Assembly: GCA_029255685.2 (NCBI GenBank)
Contig: CM055312.2
Coordinates: forward strand, 15,958,649-16,022,648
Reading direction: 5' to 3'
Length of the DNA: 64,000 nucleotides
DNA from: Silene conica
Lineage: Eukaryota > Streptophyta > Magnoliopsida > Caryophyllales > Caryophyllaceae
Under the pieces are notes generated by a model, which saw only the letters and a list, made by a program, of their open reading frames with translations, searched no databases and was not told the DNA's origin. Below, piece by piece: positions 11,337 through 21,687 of this stretch. Position numbers and translations under genes: made by a program. Position 1 is the first letter of the stretch, and the number at the start of each line of letters is the position of its first letter.

Positions 11337-11410
11337 GGTCGGCCGACTGGAATAGTCGGTCGGTCGACCGAGGCCGTGGTCGGCCGACTGGAGTAGCCGG
11401 TCGGTCGACC
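11337..11410. repeat. GGTCGRYCGACC double pair in G2 LTR, downstream of TATA
   Basis: Four units at 11337-11348, 11358-11369, 11378-11389 and 11399-11410. Within each pair the period is 21 bp; the pairs are 8 bp apart. The first unit of each pair ends GACT rather than GACC. This part lies in the probable transcript leader. Confidence 0.92.
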
Positions 11411-12013
11411 ACTCGCGTCTGTTTTCTTATTTCGTCTTTTCTTATAAATTATAATATCCTGCAATGAGACCAATAGGAGACTTGTAGGATGTTAGTAATG
11501 ACCTACCCAAGATTGAAAGATACGGGAAGGGCATTGGTTTACACTTTAAGACGGATAGGTTACTCAAGGCTGAAAGGTATGTAACCTGGGATTTAGGAAT
11601 CACCCTTATTGTTGACACCCAATAATTGTGAGACCTAGGAACTAATAGCATAGGCCGAAAGAAGCTATTAGGTAGCATAGACCTAAAAAGATATGTTACA
11701 CCCCTTTACGCGACTGCAATACATGTTGACCTTAGGATTTATTTTACCTTAGCTAATTATTACCCAAACATCCTAGCATCCCCTTTATTTATATTTTTTA
11801 TTCTCATCTTTTAATTCTTGTTTTATTTTTATCTTTGCCTTAGATATAGCATCAACCAATCAAACCCCCAAAACTTGTTACCTTTAAACATTAACATTAA
11901 GACAATAAACATTCCCCACCTCCTTGTGGTTCGACCCTGACTTTCACTATCTATTGTTAAAGTTAGGAATTATAAATTTATCTTTGATACCCTCAACGAC
12001 GGGCATCAAATTT

Positions 12014-12030
12014 TGGCGCCGTTGCCGAGG
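12014..12030 (+). other. G2 primer-binding site (tRNA-Asp type)
   Basis: TGGCGCCGTTGCCGAGG five bases after the 5' LTR, the site typical of Athila-type elements; the same site is in element E. Confidence 0.88.
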
Positions 12031-12130
12031 AGGTGACGCCAGTGTTTATTGTTTTCTGTTTTTGTTTCTCTTTGTTTAAGGAACTTTTTGTTCCTTAAAC
12101 CTTCTCACCTTTTTCTTGTAGTTTCCTCTT

Positions 12131-15001
12131 ATGCGCAGGTCAGTTCAAGGAGAACTCCTACCACTTGATCTCGAAATTGAGAGGACTCTTAGAGAAAGAA
12201 GAAAGCAACTTCTAGCAAATCAAGAGGGAGGGTCACCATCCTCTTTATTTCAAGAAGACCTTTTTGAGTTACCACCATCTTCCCCAAAAACACCACCTTC
12301 ACAACCAAATTCACCCATCAATCCACTTTCACCAAAAACACCACCTTTTACCCACTTTCCAATTTTTCCTAAAGAAGAAGATAACATGACAGAAGAAGCA
12401 ACTATTGCCAGTCACTCTATGCCTCAGGCAAAGGACCTATACAAAGGGTTCACTTTACCTGCAGGTACTGGGAAGCCATTCGAGGCCAAGCCTGCCTATA
12501 TTACTATGGTTGAAAGAAACCAATTCGGAGGCTCGGCCAATGAGGATGCAGCTAAGCATATTGAAATCTTCACAGATTACATATGCTCTATAGCACCCCC
12601 AGAAGGAGTGACGCAGGAGCAGATTAAACAGACCATGTTTATCTTCTCCCTTAGGGACTCTGCGAGAGAATGGTACAGAGACCTTGACCGCACTGCTGCG
12701 GGAGTTACAGATTGGAACACCTTAGCCCTAGCTTTCTACAGGAAATACTATTCTGCATCAAAGACTAATGCCTTAAGAGCGCAGATTACTAATTTCAAGC
12801 AAGGACCCAATGAAGATTTCAGCGAGGCGTGGGACAGGTTCAAGAGACTTGTTCGATCCATACCACATCACGGATTCGAACAATGGTTTCTTTGCAACCA
12901 GTTCTACAATGGCCTCTATGATGACAACAGGGCCTACTTAGATGCTGCAGCTAATGGAAGATTCCAGGATAATTCAGGAGAGACTAAAGGTCTCAAGTTA
13001 ATAGAAGATGTTGCTGTGCACCGCGCTGAGCATGGTACTTCCAGAGGAAATCAGAGAAAATCAGAGTACAACCTGGCAGCAATTGAGGCCTTAACAGCCA
13101 AGCTAGAAAAATTTGAGGCTGCAGGAAAGCTCGATCTAGGGAGTGGAAGCAAGGGAGGAATTTACCAGGTGAACGCCGTTCAGGACGGACCCTTTGCTTG
13201 TGAGAGGTGCGGTGGAGAAGGGCATGTGTCAAAGTTCTGCACTTCATCTAATGAAACATGTGCCGCTTTTCAGCATTATCGTGGGAACAATTTCTATGAT
13301 CCAAATAATAACAATGTCCATCCCAACTTAAGGTGGACAAGCCAGAATGTTCAAAACCCACAGCACATGCAACCTCAGCAAAATTCCACATATGTACCCC
13401 CACATAAACAGAATTTCCAAAGACCACCTTTCAACCCTCAACCACCTTCTAATCCACCACCCAACACAGATGCTCTTATCCAAAATCTTATTGGGTTGGT
13501 TCAGAAGGAGTCACAGGCTAGAGAGGCAGGAATGAAGATGTTGGAGTCCCAGATTGCTCAGATCGCGAGCAAGAATGATACTAGAGCTCCGGGTCAACTT
13601 CCGACCAAACCGGACCAGAAGAAGGAGACTCTAAACGTCGTAACCCTGCGGAGTGGTACTAAAGTGGGGGCTGAGAAAGAAAAAACAGCGAGTAGCAGCG
13701 AAGTCGGTCGACCGACCGAAAATTCTGGTCGACCGACCACAGAGCAGGATCCAAAGATTTCGCCTGAACAGGAGACTGGTCGACCGACCGAGGATACTGG
13801 TCGACCGACCACAGAAGCAGAGCCCGAAGTTCCCTTTCGTCCAGAATTGCCAAATAACTTAAGGGATTTCCTTTTCAGGGGTGATAAGACCCCTAGGTTT
13901 TTAAAAAGGGCTACAAATATGGAATCCTCAGCTGCTCCTTTTCCAGAGAGACTCGTGCCTTCGAAGGATCAGGTATCTTTTGATAAATTTAAAGATGTAA
14001 TTCGTTCATTAAATGTTCAAGTTCCGTTTTTAGAATTAGTTCAACAAGTTCCTTCTTATCTTAAATTCATGAGACAGCTTTTGTCAAGAAAGAGGTCTCT
14101 AGAAAAGGTTGAGTCTGTGGCTCTCACTGAAGAGTCATCTAGCTTTTTAACACATGTCATTGCCCCCCATAAATTAGAAGACCCTGGAAGTTTTTCTGTC
14201 CCCTGTAATATAGGAACCTTCCCAGTTAAAAAGGCTTTATGCGACCTAGGTGCTAGTATAAGTGTCATGCCCCTAAGCGTCGCCTTAAAACTAGGAATGA
14301 CCGAATTTGCAGTGACCAGTATGACAGTCCAGATGGCTGATCGCACATCTATGGAACCTATAGGGGTGTTAGAAAACATCCATGTGCGTATTGACAGGTT
14401 TTTCTTCCCAGTAGACTTTGTTGTTTTGGACATCCCAGAGGATGCCCATATACCCATCATTCTAGGAAGACCCTTTCTTCACACTGCAGGAGCCATTATA
14501 GATGTAGGCACTGGAACTCTAACCTTCAAAGTAGGCAAACATTCTATTATCTATGGCCTATCCTATAGGAAGAAGGATGCTATGACCCCCATTACATGTA
14601 ATGCTATAACTTCTGAGAAGAAGTATGAGGTCATCACTACTCCTCCACCTTTACTACCTGTTCCTGTATCTGCTTTTACACCTCCGCCCCAGATTGGGAG
14701 CAATAGGGAGGACACTTCTATCGTGACTATTGCAGGGACTGGTTTGGGGAAACCCAAGGAGAAGGAAGTTATCATCCAGAGAGGAGGAATGGGATGCCTG
14801 AGCTATGGAGAGGATGAGGATCCAGACGTCGTGGATCGAGAAGAGAAAAAGAAGAGGAGGCAGGCTCAAGAAGAGAGACCGTCGCATATGCTTTGCGACG
14901 GAGGAAAGAAGATGTGTTTTGCTACTGAAGCAAAAACAGTGGAGACTACGGCGTGCCGTCAGAAGCCGTGGTCGGATATCCTCCGCATCTTCAGCGGATA
15001 G
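12131..15001 (+). CDS. G2 gag-protease protein without polymerase
   Basis: 956 residues in one frame. The first 85 are a Pro/Ser-rich extension; an in-frame ATG at 12386 matches the start of the element E protein better and is an alternative start. Then a Retrotrans_gag-type domain (about 150-260), a CCHC knuckle CERCGGEGHVSKFC near 356-369, a Pro/Gln-rich linker with paired Gly-Arg-Pro-Thr motifs near 525-560 from the 21-bp DNA repeat, and a retropepsin with DLGASISVMPL near 705 and [11 protein letters not shown] near 777. The last 140 residues are charged and match no family I know. It should form particles and cleave itself, but cannot copy or integrate DNA. Confidence 0.93.
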   Translation: MRRSVQGELLPLDLEIERTLRERRKQLLANQEGGSPSSLFQEDLFELPPSSPKTPPSQPNSPINPLSPKTPPFTHFPIFPKEEDNMTEEATIASHSMPQAKDLYKGFTLPAGTGKPFEAKPAYITMVERNQFGGSANEDAAKHIEIFTDYICSIAPPEGVTQEQIKQTMFIFSLRDSAREWYRDLDRTAAGVTDWNTLALAFYRKYYSASKTNALRAQITNFKQGPNEDFSEAWDRFKRLVRSIPHHGFEQWFLCNQFYNGLYDDNRAYLDAAANGRFQDNSGETKGLKLIEDVAVHRAEHGTSRGNQRKSEYNLAAIEALTAKLEKFEAAGKLDLGSGSKGGIYQVNAVQDGPFACERCGGEGHVSKFCTSSNETCAAFQHYRGNNFYDPNNNNVHPNLRWTSQNVQNPQHMQPQQNSTYVPPHKQNFQRPPFNPQPPSNPPPNTDALIQNLIGLVQKESQAREAGMKMLESQIAQIASKNDTRAPGQLPTKPDQKKETLNVVTLRSGTKVGAEKEKTASSSEVGRPTENSGRPTTEQDPKISPEQETGRPTEDTGRPTTEAEPEVPFRPELPNNLRDFLFRGDKTPRFLKRATNMESSAAPFPERLVPSKDQVSFDKFKDVIRSLNVQVPFLELVQQVPSYLKFMRQLLSRKRSLEKVESVALTEESSSFLTHVIAPHKLEDPGSFSVPCNIGTFPVKKALCDLGASISVMPLSVALKLGMTEFAVTSMTVQMADRTSMEPIGVLENIHVRIDRFFFPVDFVVLDIPEDAHIPIILGRPFLHTAGAIIDVGTGTLTFKVGKHSIIYGLSYRKKDAMTPITCNAITSEKKYEVITTPPPLLPVPVSAFTPPPQIGSNREDTSIVTIAGTGLGKPKEKEVIIQRGGMGCLSYGEDEDPDVVDREEKKKRRQAQEERPSHMLCDGGKKMCFATEAKTVETTACRQKPWSDILRIFSG
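13706..13810. repeat. GGTCGRYCGACC pairs inside G2 gag-protease ORF
   Basis: Units at 13706-13717 and 13727-13738, then 13778-13789 and 13799-13810. All four are AC-centred and perfect, with 21-bp periods, and are read in frame as Gly-Arg-Pro-Thr. The spacers differ in sequence, so the motif and not the spacer is conserved. Confidence 0.93.
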
Positions 15002-15181
15002 TTGTTTTTAAATTACAGTTTTAAGACAATTTATTTTATGTTGTGTGAAACTTTTTAGTTTGATTTGCTAGTAGTTAAGACTTTTAGAATCGTTCCGGGC
15101 ATCTCGCGCATTGTTGGGCGCGCATATTTTCTTGCTTTTTCAGGATTTCTGAGAAAAAACGAAGACCTCCAGGACTCAGCT

Positions 15182-15286
15182 GGTCGACCGACCAGAAACA
15201 TCAGTCGGTCGACCAGACGCGCTGTATCGCGGATTTTTCCACTGTTCACAGGAGGTCGATCGACCAGAAACACCGGTCGGTCGACC
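15182..15286. repeat. GGTCGRYCGACC pairs just after the G2 ORF
   Basis: Units 15182-15193 and 15203-15214 (second has an A for the first G), 15254-15265 (AT-centred) and 15275-15286. Both periods are 21 bp. Confidence 0.9.
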
Positions 15287-16308
15287 TACTGTCCACTGCA
15301 GTCTTTCGTTTCTCTTCCTCGGGAATCGTGCAACCGTCTTGGGTACTTGAGTGGCACTGCTAGCCACCAAAACCTCCCAGCTTACGCTGGTTTGGGGAGG
15401 TTTTTCTCATGCATCTTTTAACCCAGTGAGTTCTTTCCAGTTTTTCCTTTATTTTATTCTACTTGCATTTGTCTTTTAATTTTTCTGAAACCTTTACTTG
15501 GGCTAATGCACAATGGGGACATTGTGCGGGTTGGTTTGGGGAATGGTTTCATGTTACATGCATTGCATTTTGTCACATGTTTACTGCATTTCTGTCTTGC
15601 ATCGTTCTTTTCTTTATTTTCTTTATATATACAAAAAATAAAAAAAAAAAAACAAAAAAAATTCAAAAAAAATCCAAAAAAATGCACGTTTATTTTAGCA
15701 TATAGGTCGAGTCGGAACGAAAGTATTTCAAGGATGATTTTGCCTTTTTACATGTTTATGCCTTTATTTTGCCTTGTCAACTTGTTTTAGTATAAGAGTC
15801 TTTTGCATATCTACGAGTTTTTGTCAATTTGTATATCTTGAGACTTGACTTATACCTTGGCGACCTACTTATACATTCTAAGTTTTAGAGCCTTATTTCC
15901 TGGTTTCATTCTTAAACCAGTTGTCTAGGATGTGAGTAGTACTCCCCTTGGAACATGTTACATCAATATGCATAAGCATGAGCTTGAATTGCTATATACT
16001 TGTTTTACTTCCTCGTTTTGTGAGTCTTAATACGTGCATTTGGGATCCCTTTTCTCATATTTACCCATAAGCTTCACATAGCCAAAATTGCCTTTTTATT
16101 CCCCCAAAACTACATCCCATACTTAGCCTACCCTTCCAAGCTAGTATTTGTGGTCATTGGATTTTTTTTTTTTGAGGCATCTTGGTTTGTAAGCTATCAT
16201 AAGCAAAAAGAGAAAAGAAAGAAAGAAAGCAAGAAAAGAAAAAGAACAGAAAATTCAAAGAAAGAAAGAAAAGAAAAAACGAAAAAAAATCCAGAAAATA
16301 CGAAAGTC

Positions 16309-16341
16309 AGTCGACCGACCGCATATACAGGTCGGCCGACC
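16309..16341. repeat. GGTCGRYCGACC pair in G2 3' region
   Basis: Units 16309-16320 (first base A) and 16330-16341 (GC-centred), 21-bp period. Confidence 0.9.
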
Positions 16342-16993
16342 AATTGGCACCATCAGAAAAAAAATTCGTTTCAAAAATCCCTTTCTTTTATATGTTATCA
16401 CTCCCGTACTTCATTCAAAAATATTTGGGAGTCCTTTCTTATTTAATGTGAGAGTTGTGTTACAAAAGAGCACTTTCTTAATATCAAAAGTTGTGAAATA
16501 TGTTGTTGGAAACCGGTTTTACTAGCTTGGCTACTAACCCCACAAGTCCAAAAACATCTTAACCACTTTTACCTTTTACCTCACATATCTTTCATTACTT
16601 CAATTGCATGTATCTGGGTCACTTAATAAGGTTGTTGTACAAAGTTGTAGAATTCTTGTTCATGTTAGATTGTAGGCATGTTTCCATGGGTCGCAGTTAG
16701 GTGAGTGTCATGACAAATATACTTCTTTCTATCTTTTACATATACTCACCCTTTGCTTCATGAGTGTCTCGAGCGTACCGCGAGAGTCCATGGTATAAGT
16801 CTCTATAGTCTTTATGTTTTTCAAGTTTGACGACCCTATAACTCATTTGCATGATTTGAATATTATCTCATTTTATACTGGGCATTGGTTTAGGCTTACA
16901 TGTAAATTTCGCTCTGAGATTGAAATCGTTCCATTAGTTAAGATCGAGTCTATTTCTTGCTTGAGGGCAAGCAAGGGTTTGGTTTGGGGAATT

Positions 16994-18548
16994 TGATACG
17001 TGTCTATTTTATGATGTTTTACATCTATTTTTACACGTATTTGGTCGCTCATTTACTATGTTTTAGCCTCTATTTCCCACAAATTGTGTACTTTCGTATT
17101 TTTATGCACTTTTGCAGATTTATGCGGAAAAGAGACGATTTAGCACCAAATTCGTATCCTCAAGTCTTTTGCTTAATTAAGGAATAAATGGAAAGCCAAC
17201 TGGAGTCAAAATCAAAGTGCCAAAGGTCAAAACAGAAGAAATCCGAAGACTTCCGTGCAGAAGCGGTCGACCGACCAGGTAAACGGGTCGGCCGACCAGA
17301 CCCAATTTTCATAAGGCCCAAATTTCAAGAAAACCGCAAATAAAGAGAAGTCCAACAAGAAGCGGTCGACCGACCAGCTAAACGGGTCGGCCGACCAGAA
17401 CGAAGCCCATGCGAGTCTTTTTCGGAAATAAAGTAGAATTAGAATCTTTAGGAAACTCTTAGTTTTTACCCTATATAAACTAATCTTGTGATTAGGGTTT
17501 GGCATCTTTTATCTATCGAATACACCATCTTTTTACTATCTTAAATCTCATCATATATTTTTAGTTTTGCAATCTTTCAATAGTTCCCAAGTATTCAATA
17601 AAGTTGATTCCGTTCTACCTTAATTCCAATTGTGGTAATTCTTCTTTGATCTAGTTTCATTATCGTTCTTATTGCTTTTATTACAATTGTTAAGTTAGAA
17701 TCCCAAGCTTTATTTGAATCTTGCATGCTTAGATTATTTACTATGTTTTTCATGTTTATTCCCAATTTTATATTCGTCTTAACAATTATGAGTAACTAAT
17801 TTTCATATGTTAGGATGTAGGGAATAATATGCATAGGTAGATAAAATCCGAAAAACCCGACCTGTAGCAGGACCCCGGTCGGCCGACTGGAATAGTCGGT
17901 CGGTCGACCGAGGCCGTGGTCGGCCGACTGGAGTAGCCGGTCGGTCGACCACTCGCGTCTGTTTTCTTATTTCGTCTTTTCTTATAAATTATAATATCCT
18001 GCAATGAGACCAATAGGAGACTTGTAGGATGTTAGTAATGACCTACCCAAGATTGAAAGATACGGGAAGGGCATTGGTTTACACTTTAAGACGGATAGGT
18101 TACTCAAGGCTGAAAGGTATGTAACCTGGGATTTAGGAATCACCCTTATTGTTGACACCCAATAATTGTGAGACCTAGGAACTAATAGCATAGGCCGAAA
18201 GGAGCTATTAGGTAGCATAGACCTAAAAAAATATGTTACACCCCCTTACGCGACTGCAATACATGTTGACCTTAGGATTTATTTTACCTTAGCTAATTAT
18301 TACCCAAACATCCTAGCATCCCCTTTATTTATATTTTTTATTCTCATCTTTTAATTCTTGTTTTATTTTTATCTTTGCCTTAGATATAGCATCAACCAAT
18401 CAAACCCCCAAAACTTGTTACCTTTAAACATTAACATTAAGACAATAAACATTCCCCACCTCCTTGTGGTTCGACCCTGACTTTCACTATCTATTGTTAA
18501 AGTTAGGAATTATAAATTTATCTTTGATACCCTCAACGACGGGCATCA
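16994..18548 (+). repeat. G2 3' LTR
   Basis: Near-identical to 10454-12008 and equal in length; includes the TATA box at 17471-17480. Ends against target duplication CAAGG. Confidence 0.95.
17265..17950. repeat. GGTCGRYCGACC pairs in G2 3' LTR
   Basis: Copies of the four 5'-LTR pairs, offset by 6540 bp: 17265/17286, 17364/17385, 17877/17898 and 17918/17939. Confidence 0.92.
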
Positions 18549-20418
18549 CAAGGTTGGGAAGCTAATCATCCCATGTGACTTTTACGTAAGGGATATGCCC
18601 GAAGACACAAATGTTCCCATCATTTTGGGGCGCCCATGCCTTGCCACGGGAGGTGCCCTAATTGATGTCAAGAACGGGAAGTTATCTCTACAAGTCGGGG
18701 ATGAGAAAGTGGAGTTTTCTTTGGATAAGGCTATGAGTGAGCCCTCGGAGGGAAAAGCATGCTACATGATAGATATTCTTCAAGATTGTGTCGACAAGAA
18801 AACCAATGAAGGGGATAATAGCTTGCAAGGGTTCCTAGAAGGAAGAGTGAGGGATTGCAAGGAACACAAGGAGTATGCCATGGCTATGGAGGCAACTACC
18901 TTGGAGGAGCCGAACAAGAAGTTTGAAAGCTTGAGGAAGGACGGTAAAGAAGAGGAGAGATCCACGCCTCCTCAAGTGGAGTTGAAACCTCTTCCCTCTA
19001 CTCTTAAACATTTTTTCCTTGGTCCTAATGACACTTACCCTATTATTGTTAATAGTTCACTCAATGACATAGAACTCGAAAAATTGCTTGTGGTTGTGAG
19101 AAAGTACAAGGATGTCATTGGGTACACCATTGATGATATTAAGGGTATTAGTCCCTCTTTTTGCACCCACCGCATCCATTTAGAGGATGAGGGTTCTTCA
19201 TCGGTAGAACCTCAACGCCGCCTTAACCCTACCATGAAGGAGGTGGTTAGGAATGAGGTGTTAAAGCTCTACGATGCGATTATCTATCCCATCTCGGATA
19301 GCAAATGAGTGAGTCCGGTACATGTTGTACCAAAGAAAGGAGGGATGACGGTGGTTAAGAATGACAAGAATGAGTTAATACCGACAAGAACGGTAACCAG
19401 GTGGCGCATGTGTGTGGATTATAGGAGGTTAAACAAATCCACCCGGAAAGACCACTACCCTCTCCCGTTTATGGATCAAAGGCTAGAGCATCTTGCCCAA
19501 CATAACTTCTTTTGTTTTCTTGATGGTTATTCGGGGTTTTTCCAAATCCCAATTCATCCCAATGACCAAGAGAAAACCACCTTTACTTGCCCCTTCGGCA
19601 CTTTTGCATTTAGAAGAATGCCATTCGGATTATGCAACGCTCCGTCCACTTTCCAACGTTGTATGATGTCTATTTTCTCCGATTTTGTTGAGCAAGAGAT
19701 GGAAGTTTTTATGCATGACTTCTCCGTTGTGGGAAAATCCTTTGACCTTTGCTTAACAAACTTGGAGAAGGTGTTGAACAAATGTGAGGAAACTCATTTG
19801 GTGTTGAATTGGGAAAAGTGCCATTTTATGGTGCAAGAAGGGGTAGTTTTGGGGCATTTGGTGTCAAACCGTGGAATAGAAGTAGACAAGGCTAAAGTTG
19901 AGGTCATTGAAAGCCTCCCTCCCCCAACCAATGTCAAAGGGGTGAGGAGTTTCCTTGGTCATGCGGGGTTTTATCGCCATTTCATCAAGGATTTCTCCAA
20001 GATAGCTAGGCCTTTGACCGAATTATTAGCCAAGGATACTCCTTTTGTCTTTTCTAATCGTTGTCTTGATTCCTTTGATAGGTTGAAGAAAGCATTAAAA
20101 AGTGCTCCCATCATATAACCTCCGGATTGGAGTTTGCCATTCGAGCTTATGTGTGATGCTAGTGACCAAGCCTTGGGGGCGGTCTTGGGGCAAAAGAAGG
20201 ATGGAAAAGTCAATGCAATACACTATGCAAGCAATACCCTAGATGACACCCAAGTGAACTACTCAACCATCGAGAAAGAACTCCTAGCGGTGGTTTTCGC
20301 TATGGAAAAGTTCCGGACATATTTGGTAGGAGCAAAAGTTGTTGTCCACACCGATCATGCGGCTTTGAAGCATTTGCTCCAAAAAAAGGAGACCAAGCCA
20401 CGCTTGATTAGGTGGATC
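18549..20418 (+). pseudogene. G1 protease C-terminus, reverse transcriptase and RNase H
   Basis: Continues the frame broken at 10453. It encodes the protease motif ILGRPCLATGGALID, the pre-RT linker, RT with WRMCVDYRRLNK and [10 protein letters not shown], and RNase H with LMCDASD...GAVLG and [11 protein letters not shown]. Two in-frame stops: TGA at 19306-19308, where a Trp is expected before VSPV, and TAA at 20116-20118, where a Gln is expected. The RT catalytic box, normally FMDD in this group, reads FMHD near 19711, losing a metal-binding Asp. It is cut by copia D at GGATC (20414-20418) and resumes at 29575. The enzyme would be inactive even without the insertion. Confidence 0.92.
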
Positions 20419-21687
20419 TGTTGGAGTAATGTCTTCTACAATATGTGCATTTACTTTATAAATCTTGTAGGAAATGTTTGGGAATTTATTTATTTATTTA
20501 TCAGCTGGTCATCGTATATAAGTAATGATTGGCTGACTAGAGTTTGACATTACTGTCGTGTAAACGGCGGTGATCAGCTGATCCCTTTAGGTCACACCTA
20601 TAGGACGAGGCCCAAAATTGTATTAGGATTAATTATTTATACGAAATAATTATTCTACTAATATTGACTTTATTAGTCAAGATAGTATATTATTTGATGA
20701 CGGGTTACGAACTCGGAATAAAATAAGTTTTAATTATTTAAATATATGATATTAAATAATAAAATTTTTTATAAATTGTTAATTAGTTAACAATCTATTT
20801 GATATGTGTATTAAATATAAAGGGGAATCAATTAGCTATTTAGTTTTACAATGAGTTGTAAAATTAGCTAGTGGACTTAATATTTGCACAATGTATGTAA
20901 ATAAAATAGTTTTATAATCACTTAATAGTTGAGTAATTATGAGTTGTTAATTGAATTATTAAAAGTTAAATCAATTAAATTAATATTTAATTATGTAAGA
21001 TAATTAAATATAAGACTTATAAGCATTTGTGGGGGCAAATGTCGAAAATCGGAACTAATCAAAATTAGGCCATGTTGGACCAATTTTTGTAGACACAACA
21101 AGTGTCCACCTAAGGGTCAATTGTGCCTAATATTTGTCCTCCAATTTTGCCTATAAATACCCCTAAATTCCATAACATTATGAGGTTGAAAAATTAGAAG
21201 AAATTGTTGGTTTTTTAAGTCCATGTTGGATGGTTTCATCAACAACAAAAGACCAATTTTATCTTCTTATTTTCTTCATCCTTGTTACATAAAACACATA
21301 TTTAAACTAGTAATATTATTGTAATAATATTAGTTATTATATCAAATATATATTATTAATACTAGTATTATCTAGTTAATTATACTAGTGTTGTTTTTTG
21401 GCTAGTCTTGGGTGCTACCTTTGGAGGTTGTTTAGTATAACAACTTTGTGGAGGATCATCCTTATAATACAAGCACAAGAAATACAATAAGGAAGGAGTC
21501 CTTGTTGTGGTGCCCAAAAAGGAAAAAAAATAACCATTAGCTAAGTATGGTTTTCTTATCTTTAACTTTATTTAGACAAAGTTTTACATATTTTTTTTTT
21601 CCATGCATGTAGATTTAGGTATAAAATAATTAAATTGTAATTACATATATCATAAGATGAGTATAAACTATACCTAAATAACTAACA
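20419..21687 (+). repeat. Copia D 5' LTR
   Basis: Begins TGTTGGAGTAATG, ends CCTAAATAACTAACA. TATA box TATAAATA at 21152-21159. Confidence 0.95.
21152..21159 (+). promoter_or_regulatory. TATA box of copia D 5' LTR
   Basis: TATAAATA, well placed within a 1.27-kb LTR; repeated at 29039-29046 in the 3' LTR. Confidence 0.65.

Larger units (their letters stand above)
10454..12008 (+). repeat. G2 5' LTR
   Basis: Starts TGATACGTG and ends CGACGGGCATCA. TATA box CTATATAAAC at 10931-10940. Two GGTCGRYCGACC pairs lie upstream of the TATA box and two more about 400 bp downstream. The last 25 bases form an imperfect hairpin (TGATACCC / GGGCATCA). Confidence 0.95.
15002..16993 (+). other. G2 3' non-coding region and PPT
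   Basis: About 2 kb without a credible ORF. It contains motif pairs at 15182-15286 and 16309-16341, a hairpin AACCTCCC...GGGGAGGTT at about 15370-15405, a hairpin plus PPT-like tract (GCACAATG...CATTGTGC then GGTTGGTTTGGGGAATGG, 15508-15546), A-rich tracts (15637-15681, 16200-16290), and a segment around 16755-16792 also present in element E (about 42034-42070). The used PPT is GGTTTGGTTTGGGGAATT at 16977-16993, preceded by a hairpin formed by GCTTG and CAAGC arms. Confidence 0.8.
10454..18548 (+). mobile_element. G2: gag-protease-only gypsy element
   Basis: LTRs of 1555 bp each (10454-12008 and 16994-18548), TGAT...ATCA ends, target duplication CAAGG at 10449-10453 and 18549-18553. It has a tRNA-Asp type primer site and a PPT, but its only ORF stops after the protease; there is no RT, RNase H, integrase or third ORF. 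I count about four substitutions between the LTRs, so it moved recently, presumably using proteins from another element. LTR ends, PBS and PPT match gypsy E, pointing to an E-like helper. Confidence 0.94.

Noticed and set aside
11337..11410. Regular spaced repeats as a CRISPR-like array
   Set aside because: Plant nuclear DNA, only 2-4 units, 9-bp spacers and dispersed copies; not a CRISPR.
10687..11678. Small ORFs in the G2 LTR, repeated at 17227-18218
   Set aside because: Their repetition only reflects LTR identity; reading frames cross promoter and motif sequence and have no domain.
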